Assembly: GCA_964425225.1 (NCBI GenBank)
Contig: CAYRMD010000007.1
Coordinates: 1-64,000, forward strand
Origin: BPJU01 sp964425225
GTDB lineage: Bacteria > Planctomycetota > Planctomycetia > Pirellulales > Pirellulaceae
Length of the DNA: 64,000 nucleotides
Reading direction: 5' to 3'
Position numbers and translations under genes: made by a program. The stretch's first letter is position 1. Every line of letters starts with the position of its first letter. The notes beneath the pieces were generated by a model. The model was given only the letters and a program-made list of their open reading frames with translations, had not been told where the DNA came from and did no database searches. This document shows positions 1 to 8,724 of the stretch, one piece after another.

Positions 1-115
1 ACTATCCATCGAGCCAATACGCTCGTTTACCGCCAGTTGATCAGACGTTCCTATACAGTAGGCACCGGTGCGTGAAAATGCACAGCGTATGTACGCTACT
101 CAGGAACATTCAGCA

Positions 116-2221
116 ATGTACAGACTTAGCCAACGGATCGGACTCTATGCGATGGCTTTTCTAGCCGCGTGCATGTCTTGCGGTCTACTCATGGCGCAGC
201 CCCCACGAGGCGACCGCGACCGAGATCGCGGTGAGGATCGTGGCAGCGAGTTTGCACCGGGTGGTTTTCCGGGTAGAGAAGGGGGGGAGCGTGGTGGATT
301 CCCGGGTGGACGCGGAGGTGGATTCCCTGGCGGCCCGTTCCCCGGGGGGCCGTTTCCCGGTGGCCCGTTCCCGGAAGGACGAGGCGGTGGTCCATTCGGC
401 GGTGGTCCATTCGGCGGTGGTCCATTCGGCGGTGGTCCATTCGGGGGTGGACCGTTCGGCCGTGGTCCATTCGGTGGCGGGCCATTCGGCGGTAACCCCG
501 CAGATTTTCTTGGACGATTCGACCGCAATGGCAACGGTGTATTAGAACCGGACGAAACCGAGGGCCGTGTCCGTGGCTTCTTAGAACGCATAACCTCAGG
601 TATCGGGGGCGTGAATCTGGATCGGCCTATTCGCATTGACCAGTTGGCTCGAGCTATGGAACGTATGCGGCAGGAAGGAGGCGGTCGCGACCCGCGGAAC
701 GAGGGTGAGGGGCGTGGCGAGCAAGCTGGGAGCTCGTCAGGGTCCGGTAGTGAACCGCTTGTGCCCGGTTTTGGTATCGAATTGGATCTGCCACCGGTGC
801 CGGGTTTCGGGTCCGATGCGGCTGCCGTTTTGATCAAGATTGAAGAGGCCGATCGTCGACAAGCCGAGGAGCGCGTGCGCCGCTATGACCGGAACGGTGA
901 TGGCATGCTATCAAAAGAGGAGCTGCAAGAGGGGCGATGGTCCGATGACCCGATGCAGTATGACCGAAATCGCGATGGTCGACTGACGGTGGACGAACTG
1001 GCCATGCGATACGCCAAACGGCGAGTGGCAGAAACCACGTCCCGCAACCAAAACGCATCCGCATCGAGCACGACACAAAAGCCCCCGCAAAAGTTTTATA
1101 TACCCTCCTCGTCGGGAAGTGGCAGTTCCAGCGCAGCAGCTTCGGCGGCCAGTAGCGGATCGTCAGCCGCAACTCCGATCGATGAACGGGCCGCTCGTTT
1201 CGCCGACTTTATGTTGCGCCGTATGGACGCCAACGGCAATGGACGGCTGGAACGTGACGAATGGGGTGAAATGCTCGGCGGCGCTTCGAGCTACGACTCG
1301 AACCGGGACGGAGTGATCGATCGCGACGAACTTGTGCGGGGTATGGCCAACCGCAATTTTGGCGGAGGGTTCTTCGGCCAGCGGGGCGACCAAGAGCGCG
1401 GTCGGGGTGAAGGTGAGCGCGGGATGTTCTTTTTCTCGCGAGGAGAAGAATTCCGTGGCGGTGGTCGAGGAGAAGGGGGGCTCGGTGGTGGACGTGCGGA
1501 TCGGGCCGATCGACGTGAACGCTCCGAATCCAACGGACCTCGCTTCTTTACTCCCGCTGTTGGTTCTGGCGCTTCCGGGAATACGGCGTCCGGGACGAAC
1601 GCGGCGGCGCCGAGTATCGATTTCGCAAAAAGTCGCTTGACTCCCCAGGAACGATTGCAACAGTCCGATAGTGCGCGAGAGCTACCCGATTGGTTTATCC
1701 GCAACGATGCCGATCAAGATGCCCAGATCGCGATGCACGAGTTCTCGACCAGTTGGTCCGACGAAGTCGTGGCCGATTACTTTAAGTTCGATCTTAACCA
1801 GGATGGGTTTATTACTGTCGACGAATGCTTGACCGCCGTCCGTCAGGGAGCGACGCGCGGTGCCGCGGCCGGTGAAACAAGTGCCAGCCGTGATTCAAGG
1901 CCAAGCTTCTTTTCGCGCAACAATTCCAACGATCGGTCCGGATCCAATTCGCGAGATAGCAACAGTTCGGCTACTAGCGCTAATAATACGACTAATACCA
2001 GCTCTGGTGAAACGTCGAGTAGTGCCTCCACCGGTGATGCCACGACCGACCGTTATTTACAGTACGCTCGAGGAGTGATTCAGCGTTACGACAAGAATCG
2101 GGACGGAATGTTGGATCGTAACGAATGGTCAGCGGTATCGGGTAATGTCGCCGCGGCTGATCAAGACGGTGACGGAAAAATCACCGCTGAGGAATACGCA
2201 ACATTCTTGCGTCGCCGGTAA
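116..2221 (+). CDS. Secreted multi-EF-hand, Gly/Pro-rich calcium-binding protein
   Basis: Probably an exported calcium-binding protein. Nine EF-hand loops of the DxNxDG type are readable, beginning near bases 521, 887, 962, 1226, 1295, 1706, 1790, 2090 and 2159; most are canonical, but the one at 1706 (DADQDAQI) is weak. Between the signal peptide and the first loop is a Gly-Pro-Phe-rich array, and Ser/Thr/Ala/Gly-rich linkers separate the EF-hand pairs. The frame stays open back to a GTG at 68 and an ATG at 89. I chose 116 because the protein then begins with a short charged stretch, a hydrophobic segment and an M-A-Q cleavage-like end, with AGGA upstream. Large EF-hand proteins of this kind are common in planctomycetes; their role (surface, adhesion or calcium-dependent signalling) is not known from sequence. 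It stands alone, followed by a dispersed repeat. Confidence 0.85.
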   Translation: MYRLSQRIGLYAMAFLAACMSCGLLMAQPPRGDRDRDRGEDRGSEFAPGGFPGREGGERGGFPGGRGGGFPGGPFPGGPFPGGPFPEGRGGGPFGGGPFGGGPFGGGPFGGGPFGRGPFGGGPFGGNPADFLGRFDRNGNGVLEPDETEGRVRGFLERITSGIGGVNLDRPIRIDQLARAMERMRQEGGGRDPRNEGEGRGEQAGSSSGSGSEPLVPGFGIELDLPPVPGFGSDAAAVLIKIEEADRRQAEERVRRYDRNGDGMLSKEELQEGRWSDDPMQYDRNRDGRLTVDELAMRYAKRRVAETTSRNQNASASSTTQKPPQKFYIPSSSGSGSSSAAASAASSGSSAATPIDERAARFADFMLRRMDANGNGRLERDEWGEMLGGASSYDSNRDGVIDRDELVRGMANRNFGGGFFGQRGDQERGRGEGERGMFFFSRGEEFRGGGRGEGGLGGGRADRADRRERSESNGPRFFTPAVGSGASGNTASGTNAAAPSIDFAKSRLTPQERLQQSDSARELPDWFIRNDADQDAQIAMHEFSTSWSDEVVADYFKFDLNQDGFITVDECLTAVRQGATRGAAAGETSASRDSRPSFFSRNNSNDRSGSNSRDSNSSATSANNTTNTSSGETSSSASTGDATTDRYLQYARGVIQRYDKNRDGMLDRNEWSAVSGNVAAADQDGDGKITAEEYATFLRRR
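331..492 (+). repeat. In-gene tandem array coding GGPF-type repeats
   Basis: A run of near-identical 15-base units, each coding Gly-Gly-Pro-Phe-Gly or Gly-Gly-Pro-Phe-Pro, lies inside the EF-hand gene. About ten units are visible. Such arrays often vary in copy number by replication slippage; the frame is kept because each unit is a multiple of three. Confidence 0.85.
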
Positions 2222-2264
2222 GCGCTACTTTTGTCATCCAAGCTGGCTTCGCTATTTCTAAACA

Positions 2265-2607
2265 TGTGTGCGTCACGTTCGTAGGTGGAAAATTTTAACG
2301 CAGAGACGCAGAGGCGCAGAGGAGAATAAGTAACCTCGCAACACCCGCTGCCGGTTGGGAAAGAACCATTTGTGCCGAAGGCCTTTATGCGGGCCCCCAG
2401 TGATGGTAGTGCCACCGGCCGGGTTAGCTAGTGTTAGTAAAATTACGAGGGTTATGCGAGACCAAACCGGTACCCGATCTTGCCACGTGTCTGTTTTACT
2501 GCGCCTTTGCTCGTTGGCGTCAAATCCTCACTCAATTGAAATGGCAAATGCCGAGCACGCATCACAACGCAATACTCAGCGACTTACCTACAATCACGAC
2601 TCACGCA
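2265..2607 (+). repeat. Dispersed ~350-bp element, copy 1 (R1a)
   Basis: First of four related copies in the window (others near 6919-7280 reversed, 17982-18332 and 53524-53879). It opens with GTGTGCGTCAC and a GTAGGTG block, then an ACGCAGAGGCGCAGAGG block. The hairpin-like GGTTGGGAAAGAACC, the phrase GGGTTAGCTAGTGT and the palindrome GGCAAATGCC follow. It ends in a CACGCA-type tail roughly inverse to the start. Short frames inside it align between copies but show no recognised domain. The rest of the gap 2222-2752 holds one reversed short repeat (2676-2692) and nothing else that I can call. Confidence 0.8.
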
Positions 2608-2752
2608 CTTTCTAAACGCAACTGCGCAGACGTGCGAAGGCGCTATGCGCACGTACGATAAAGCGAAAAGCGAACTTGTGCCTCTGCGTTAATGGCAAAA
2701 AGTTCCGCCGTGAAGCGACGCGTAAGTTCGTTGACCCAGTAACGAGCAAATC

Positions 2753-3778
2753 TTACGCGCTGAATCGCTTCCACCCAGGAGGGACGGGCGCATCGGACTC
2801 CTGCATGTCCGATATACACGGCGGAACCGCGGTAGTGAAAGTTAGTGCTGGACTCGGTAGAGAGCCGACGAGCTGCGAAGTGTCGCGCAGTAATCGGCGG
2901 CGCTCGTCCAGAAAAAGTTCCAATGGGATTCCCAGGAGAAGCGAAGCGGACCATAGGGCTGCCCAGTCGACGATGTCGATCGGGGGAATTATCTGGACCT
3001 GCGTAACTTCGTCGGGCACGGCGAGAACGATTTCTTCTTTGGTTCGCCGCTGATCACCCACAGGTCGCAATTGGAGCGTATGGGTGGATCGCTTACCGTC
3101 GAGCCGCTGGTAATAAGCAATCGCACAGTTCGACTCGTCCAGCGGATAAATCGACGCTTGAGTGCATTTGCGTAACGACGTTGCAAGCTTCTTTACTACA
3201 GGCGATTGACACCATGGATTACACCACACCACAAGGTCCGGTCGGCTCAGGCAGAGGGCCAAGTTGACTTCGTCGGCCCGCAGGGCATCCCAAGCAACCA
3301 CGGAAAGACCGCGGCGATTTTTGGCTGCCGTAATCACCTCAATAAGCTCTGTGAGCGTCGAGGGACAGTGCACGTTCGAGGGTGCATGGCAGTTGGCTAA
3401 TACTGCGGACAATAGCGCTGCATGCCGGCCACAAATCATCACGCTCAACGCCGAAGATCGCCGCTTGTACCAGCGTGCCAGTCGTTGCAGGGCGACTTCC
3501 GGATTGGTGACAAGAATTCGGGCAGCCCCTGCCCACGGCTCGATGCGCGCTTCGGCCGTGATGACGACGCCAGCTCCGGCGGCGTACGCTTCGTCAGGCC
3601 AACAACCGCGATCGGCTTGTGGATAGCCCGGCAAGTGAAAATAGGCGTCACCGGGGCCTGCGAGCGAACTATCGAGCACAATACGGCGTACGGGCCGAAT
3701 TATCCCCTCAAGAGGCGGCGGGATACCCGGACACCACTGGCCTTGCGTAATCTTCGTAAGGGTGCGGCACGTAAGCAT
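2753..3778 (-). CDS. MurF-like protein with decayed ligase motifs
   Basis: A 341-residue protein whose first ~100 residues resemble the Mur ligase N-terminal domain: a DSS..GPGDAYFHLPG stretch replaces the usual DSR..pGD.F.al.G, followed by AYAAGAGVV and a VTNPEVALQRLARWY segment like those of MurF and MurE. The ATP-binding loop expected next (GxxGKTT) is not intact; the equivalent region reads ICGRHAALLSA. The protein is also shorter than a normal MurF (about 450). I therefore see a relative of UDP-MurNAc-tripeptide:D-Ala-D-Ala ligase that has probably lost ligase activity. It lies 32 bases downstream of a MurE-like gene on the same strand, so the two are probably co-transcribed. What it does is unknown: a structural, regulatory or pseudo-enzyme role, or slow decay, are all possible. 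Confidence 0.6.
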   Translation of the reverse strand: MLTCRTLTKITQGQWCPGIPPPLEGIIRPVRRIVLDSSLAGPGDAYFHLPGYPQADRGCWPDEAYAAGAGVVITAEARIEPWAGAARILVTNPEVALQRLARWYKRRSSALSVMICGRHAALLSAVLANCHAPSNVHCPSTLTELIEVITAAKNRRGLSVVAWDALRADEVNLALCLSRPDLVVWCNPWCQSPVVKKLATSLRKCTQASIYPLDESNCAIAYYQRLDGKRSTHTLQLRPVGDQRRTKEEIVLAVPDEVTQVQIIPPIDIVDWAALWSASLLLGIPLELFLDERRRLLRDTSQLVGSLPSPALTFTTAVPPCISDMQESDAPVPPGWKRFSA

Positions 3779-3810
3779 AAAGTTCCGGTGGAGCTCTCGA
3801 ACAACAAGTT

Positions 3811-5340
3811 CTAACAGCTGGGGAATTTGTAAATCACTGGCACGTCATTACGGTCCGAGTCATCGGGCGCTTCGTACGTTGTGTCTAAGCAACGAAGAAT
3901 GGTTTGAATCCCATCGAGCTCTTCATGAACCAGTTGGCTGCTGTGCTGGTCCAGAGTTTCAAGAGGGAACGTGATTAAAACGGCATCGCCAGGTTCGGCT
4001 CGATGGCAGACGTATTTTAAAGCGTGTTGACGATCGACGATCAGGTGCGCCCGTGCAGGCCGGTGGTAGCCATCCAACACATCATGGAAGATTTCTAGGA
4101 GGCTGTGTTGCGGTGTGGGCAGAGCTGTAAGAATGGCGCGGTCGGAAAACCGTTCGGCGATTCGCCCCCAGTGGGCTCGTTCAGCTGCCGTAGTGGCATC
4201 GGGCAATGCAAACACGCACCACAATCGTCGACGGGTTATTTCGCGCAATGTCCTCAACATCTCCAGCATGCGCTCGGGTCGATTACTGACGTCGACATAA
4301 ACGCCAAACGGCTGTCCGCACACCAAACGCTGCAATCGTAGCGGCAGACGTGCTTGTTCCAGGCCCCATGCAATCTCGGTTAGGCTAACACCTGCCACAC
4401 GAGCAACCGCTGCGGCAGCAAGGCAGTGCCTGAGCCACCAGTCACCGATGGTGGGCGTTCGCACCGCTACCGTCTCATTACCGACTGTCAGCAAGAACGT
4501 CTGCTCGGTGCCGTCTCGATCAACCAGTTTGCCCCACACGTCGGCTTCCGGTGACAAACCAAACGTGACCACTGGGCATGGAAATCGACGAGTGCAAGAC
4601 ACGGTGTTTGGTTCGTCGGCGCAGACCACCAGAGGGCGTTCGGGTTTTAGTAAACAGGCCAGTCTTTCCAACGTTTGTTGGACCGCTTGGTTATCCAAGT
4701 ACTGGCGACGGGTACACACTGCAGAAAGGTCCGTTACGACGGCGGCATCTAAGGCTAACCCTGCCAAACGCCGCTCCAAGAGGCTTGCATGATCGCATTC
4801 CAACACTGCGCCGTTACCGCCGGCTTGTTGCCACTCGGCTAACCGAGCTGCCAATTGTCCGCTGGTCCATCGCCGCGGATATCCCAAAGCCGTTGCTCGG
4901 CGACGCGACGTCGACAGGTTAGTCGCGGAAGCAGCTTGAAGGCCGGCCACACGCAACACACTTGTGGCTAATTCGGCCGTGCAAGTCTTTCCGTGTCGGC
5001 CCGTCACGGCCACTGTGAACAGGCTCTGTGAGGGATCGCCCTGCCAGGCATGATGCAGTCGCCCTAGCGCCTCGCGGCTATCGGCTACCACATAAACCGG
5101 TACGGGCACACGCACGAATCGCTCGCAAACGACCGCCGCTGCCCCACGGCGGACGGCTTGAGCGATCGCGTCGTGACCGTCGCGATCCGCGCGGACCACG
5201 GCCACGTAAATCTGTCCAGGCTCGATGCGAGCTGCGTCGTCGCTACAGGGTCCAAGAGCCACGTCCACCCCGCCAAAATGTTCAGCACCTGTCAGGAGAG
5301 AACCGAGACGTTGGGGAACTCGCGAACCAACGGAAATCAT
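3811..5340 (-). CDS. MurE-like Mur ligase with altered catalytic motifs
   Basis: About 509 residues with the three-domain order of MurE. The N-terminal domain reads DDAARIEPGQIYVAV..DGHDAIAQAVRRGAAAVV. The central domain carries VTGRHGKTCTAELA where an active enzyme has GTNGKTTT. The C-terminal domain begins DVSNRPERMLEMLRTLRE..RRLWCVFALP. Several residues needed for catalysis are changed: the GxxGDRD turn after VFALP is absent, DNPR of the diamino-acid site is replaced, and the final GKGHE is replaced by TFPLE. Overall length and fold order match a real ligase. An upstream in-frame ATG at 5409 exists, but 5340 has GGGAGG seven bases before it. It heads a two-gene unit with the MurF-like gene. 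True murE and murF are expected elsewhere in the genome. Confidence 0.65.
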   Translation of the reverse strand: MISVGSRVPQRLGSLLTGAEHFGGVDVALGPCSDDAARIEPGQIYVAVVRADRDGHDAIAQAVRRGAAAVVCERFVRVPVPVYVVADSREALGRLHHAWQGDPSQSLFTVAVTGRHGKTCTAELATSVLRVAGLQAASATNLSTSRRRATALGYPRRWTSGQLAARLAEWQQAGGNGAVLECDHASLLERRLAGLALDAAVVTDLSAVCTRRQYLDNQAVQQTLERLACLLKPERPLVVCADEPNTVSCTRRFPCPVVTFGLSPEADVWGKLVDRDGTEQTFLLTVGNETVAVRTPTIGDWWLRHCLAAAAVARVAGVSLTEIAWGLEQARLPLRLQRLVCGQPFGVYVDVSNRPERMLEMLRTLREITRRRLWCVFALPDATTAAERAHWGRIAERFSDRAILTALPTPQHSLLEIFHDVLDGYHRPARAHLIVDRQHALKYVCHRAEPGDAVLITFPLETLDQHSSQLVHEELDGIQTILRCLDTTYEAPDDSDRNDVPVIYKFPSC

Positions 5341-6288
5341 TTCCGAGCCTCCCTGCTCTCTATGGTCCAAGAAGGAACGCAGGTTTCCTGGCCCTGCCGG
5401 ACCTTCCAAGTCCCGCTTAACCGCTTGGTGTGCTGCGATTGTCGGAAAAGCTCCGATGTTGTCAAGACGAATTTCTCAATGTGTGTGCGCCTTGCTTGTA
5501 GGTGGGATTTGGCTGTAAAAGGCGGGCCATCGCGGAAGTTTGCCTATTTTCCGCGACAGGAGTGGAGACGAGGTTTCTGGCTTGATGGTAGATGCAATCA
5601 TCAGTTATTTGGTGGGCCTGGCGTACGTATGCCGTTTCCGCCCAACGCAATGTGAGCTAAAGCGAGTGCTTCTTAGTAGACGCGTTGCTTCAAGCTAGGG
5701 CTCGACAGAGCGGCGACCGTAAGAGAGCGGCCAATTCAATCGAGCGCAAAGGGGCAAGCAACACTGCATGTACATTCATCTGATCGACCACGTGGGCTCG
5801 GCATTTTTGCATTATTCCAGTCGGTGGAAGCCTGCGCGTGATTGTCGGTGAGCGAAGTCGCCCAAGGGGCGACGTTGCGGGACGCTCGGGTTCGACCAAC
5901 GTTGGCCGTCAAGAGACGTATCGGAGCAACTACTATAGTGGACCGATTATGCGGTGCCGCCAAACGGTTGCCTAACCCAATAGCCGCCGGCGCGGATGCC
6001 CATTCGGAAAGCTACCGCCGAGCGATTTGGTAGCGCTTCTTTTGCTAGCGTCTTACAACATCGTGTTGGGCTTTGGCTGCTAGCGTTTATCTGTGCCGAT
6101 AAAAAGAACACGGCCCGTCGGTAATCGGGTAATGGACGAGGTCTCCAATTGCCTCGAGTCCAGCGGCGTCCGTGTAGCGCACCCCAAGGGGTAAGGTGTT
6201 TTAAACCACCATAAGAGCGCCAGGCGAAAGTACGGTACATAAGTATTTCGATAATCATAGTCGTGAATCAAAGAGGGTGGTACCAAGC

Positions 6289-6349
6289 CCGGGCACAGGC
6301 CATGCCGGCCCCGGGGACAGGCACCGTGAGCGAGGGGACAGGCACCTCC
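6289..6349 (+). repeat. GGGGACAGGCACC repeat cluster
   Basis: Three spaced units of a GGGCACAGGC / GGGGACAGGCACC motif, separated by short palindromic spacers (CCGG and GGCCATGCCGGCC). Motifs of this wording are scattered in many environmental bacterial genomes and behave like REP-type elements, but no associated transposase is visible here. Confidence 0.5.
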
Positions 6350-6754
6350 ACCCTTCGGTCTGGGGACTTGAGAAGAATATACCGAATAGCCATACAAGAA
6401 AATGTGGTCATTCAGGGATAAATAGGAACATTGAAAAAATTCTGGCTGCTCGCCAGTAACGGCACGAAATCCACCATTGTGGTGCATAGGCTAGCGCACC
6501 GATGCCGAGAAGACTTGAGTTGTGCCATAAGGCAGCTTGGGGTGGTTCGACGCTGTTGTTGGGAACGCGTTCTCGTGCGGGTATTGCTAGCACGAGATGT
6601 GGCGAGCGATGTGACCAGCCTTTAACGCTGGGTGCGTCGGTATTTTAGGTACGTGCGTCATCGGGGTAGCAGCGTACCCTGAATCGTGAGTTCTTGAGAA
6701 AGCCTACCGCATAAGTTACTCTGCATCGCCCGGCGGTGTCGCCCCAAATTTGGT

Positions 6755-6893
6755 GCACCCGCGGAATGCACGACCTGAAGGAGCGGGTTCGCAACACATC
6801 CCGATGCAAGAACGTGGCCCGGTTCGCATAGTGCCGCTCCCTAGCGGTGGCGGCTCTGAAAGCTATCCATCTTCGGAAGCGATAGGGAGAACC
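6755..6893 (+). repeat. Second dispersed module (R2), copy 1
   Basis: Aligns with 18331-18480. Shared blocks are CACGACCT..GGTTCGCAAC, AAGAACGTG..GGTTCGCA, a reversed GACCGTAAGGGAGCGG-type core and CTTCGGAAGCG. At 18.3 kb the module follows the 350-bp element in direct order; here it faces the element tail to tail. The two modules therefore move or are copied separately. Confidence 0.6.
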
Positions 6894-6918
6894 TGGGTGA
6901 TAGCCAACTTGGTTATAG

Positions 6919-7280
6919 CGTGTGGGCGTGTTGACTGCAGGTAAGCTGTTCGCGCTGAGTGCTCCGTTCTGATGCGTGTTCGGCATTTGCCATTTCAATT
7001 GAGTGAGGATTCGACGCAAACGAGCAAAGGCGCCGTAAAACAGACACTTGGCAAGGTCGGGTACCGGTTTGGTCACGAGTTTTTCGCACAACCCTGGTGA
7101 CTTTACTGAGACTAGCTAACCCTGCCGATGGCATTACCATTACTGGGGGCCCACATAGAGGCCTTCGGCAACGATGGTTCTTTCCTAACCGGCAGCGGTG
7201 TTGCGAGGTTACTTATTCTCTTCTGTGCCTTTGCGTCTCTGCGTTAAAATCTTTCACCTACAAACGTGACGCACACACCA
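6919..7280 (-). repeat. Dispersed ~350-bp element, copy 2 (R1b), reversed
   Basis: Reverse-strand copy of the element at 2265-2607, with the same order of blocks: GTGTGTGCGTCAC start near 7280, ACGCAGAGACGCAAAGG, GGTTAGGAAAGAACC, GGCAAATGCC, and a tail ending in CGCCCACACGC near 6919. By eye it is the copy closest to copy 1. Confidence 0.8.
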
Positions 7281-7622
7281 CACGCGGGCGCGTGAGCTAG
7301 CCAGGTAGCGTGGGCTTCACGCCGCTATTTGCCTGGGGCACCTATTGTGAACCGGCTGTGACAGATAGGAAGCGGCTGAATAATTCAAAAAAGTAGAGCG
7401 GCCATGGAGTAAAGGCGCAACGCGACAGACGTGCTCAGAGCCAGCGCCAACTTGCGCCTCTGAGTCTTTGGGCCTTTGACCACTTAACCTGTGAATGTGA
7501 TGCACGCACGGTGCTTCACTGCAAGTTCTCTCTAGCCAACTGGCAGCCGGGCGGTTACCCTTTCGTTTAGGGGTGCCTGGCTGGTGCACATGCGGCGTTT
7601 GTCCCAACGGAGTCATCAGTAG

Positions 7623-8327
7623 ATGTCGACGCAGGACTTTGATGTTGAGGGGCTGGCCCGTTATCTACACCTTACGCCGGCCGCCATCTTACGGATGGCG
7701 GAGCGCGGCCAGTTGCCGGGGCGAAAGATTCGAGGCGAATGGCGGTTCGTTCCCTCGGAAATCCACCATTGGTTAGAAGAAAAGATCGGCGTGTCGGGTG
7801 AGGAGGAGCTGGTACAGGTTGAGGAAGCCCTCGAAAAAAGCCATGACAGCAGTGAGCCGGTAACGATCGCGGAGCTATTGCCGGTCGAGGCGATCGAGCC
7901 GCAATTGCAAGCCAGAACACGCAACTCGGTGATTCAAGCCATGACTGCGCTGGCGGCTCGCACCGGAAAACTATGGGACCCTGTTCGAATGGCGCAAGCC
8001 GTTCTGGCCCGCGAGAGTCTGCATCCGACGGCGTTAGAAAACGGGGTAGCGCTGTTACACCCGCGGCGCCCTCAGGCGTCGCTCCTAGCCGAACCGGTCT
8101 TGGCCCTCGGCCGAACCTTGTCCGGAATACCCTTTGGCGGACCCGGTGGATGCTTGACCGATTTGTTCTTTCTGATTTGCTCGGTTCAAGATGCTCAACA
8201 CTTACGCACGCTGGCTCGCTTGAGCCGACTATTGAGTCGCGAAGGTTTCTTGCGCAGCCTGCGCGACGCACCTGATGCACCCTCCATGTGGGATACCATT
8301 CGCAGTTTTGAGCAACAGCTAGAATAA
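7623..8327 (+). CDS. Excisionase-type helix-turn-helix fused to a PTS IIA (PtsN-like) domain
   Basis: 234 residues in two parts. Residues ~1-55 are a MerR/excisionase-type DNA-binding domain (VEGLARYLHLTPAAILRMAERGQLPGRKI..WRFVPSEIHHWLEEK). Residues ~95-234 match the PTS EIIA type-2 fold of PtsN. They include a LARESLHPTALENGVALLHPR stretch with the phosphorylatable His in place, GIPFGGPGGCLTDLFFLIC, and LRTLARLSRLLSREGFLRSLRDA. Known PtsN proteins receive phosphate through a PTS relay and regulate by protein contact. Here the sensor is joined to a DNA-binding head, which suggests a one-component regulator read out by phosphorylation; that is inference. No other PTS gene is nearby. GGAG about 12 bases upstream supports the start. 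Confidence 0.85.
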   Translation: MSTQDFDVEGLARYLHLTPAAILRMAERGQLPGRKIRGEWRFVPSEIHHWLEEKIGVSGEEELVQVEEALEKSHDSSEPVTIAELLPVEAIEPQLQARTRNSVIQAMTALAARTGKLWDPVRMAQAVLARESLHPTALENGVALLHPRRPQASLLAEPVLALGRTLSGIPFGGPGGCLTDLFFLICSVQDAQHLRTLARLSRLLSREGFLRSLRDAPDAPSMWDTIRSFEQQLE

Positions 8328-8724
8328 AGTCCATCCAGGACTTGTTGGCTTTGAGGTTCCATCCCCCGGCGTCACGGTCTGTGCGCTTGGAGTGTGGGTG
8401 GGACGAAGCTGTTACGCGGACGGCTATCGTTCGTGTTCGCCTCAGGGTCTCCGAAGCTAGCTCGTGGAATGGTGCGTGGTCCACATGTCGACTCGTGTTA
8501 TTAAGAGATTAGACTGGGCTCCAGCTCAACGAAACGCTGACCGTAAGGGGGCGCCTCGAAAGATTTAACGCAAAGGCACTCCGGCGCAAAGACGCTACAC
8601 GGAGATTGACGTATGCCGTAGGTATTCTTAAAAACGCACCATGTTGGGTGTTTCGCTGCTTGTATAACGCAACGTACCTACATTATGACGCCAACGCGAC
8701 GTCGTGCGGGCACCACGGTAAACC
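8328..8724. other. Intergenic, short repeats only
   Basis: Contains a GACCGTAAGGGGGCG-type repeat at 8530-8553 directly followed by an AACGCAAAGGC..GGCGCAAAG repeat at 8563-8596. Nothing else recognisable. Confidence 0.4.

Larger units (their letters stand above)
5341..7622. other. Long gene-poor stretch rich in dispersed repeats
   Basis: About 2.3 kb with no frame that I can support as a gene. It holds a fragment like the start of the 350-bp element (5478-5505) and one GACCGTAAGAGAGCGG-type repeat (5704-5733). A GGGGACAGGCACC cluster lies at 6289-6349, a copy of a second repeat module at 6755-6893, and the reversed copy of the 350-bp element at 6919-7280. A weakly matching short repeat is at 7456-7510. 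Frames of 60-150 codons here are repeat-derived or lack start signals. Confidence 0.6.

Noticed and set aside
145..837. Long minus-strand frame opposite the EF-hand gene
   Set aside because: Pro-rich mirror of the GGPF array; no start signal and the plus strand clearly codes EF-hands.
6645..7091. 148-codon minus-strand frame in the R1b/R2 area
   Set aside because: Composed of two repeat modules read backward; not kept in the other copies as one frame.
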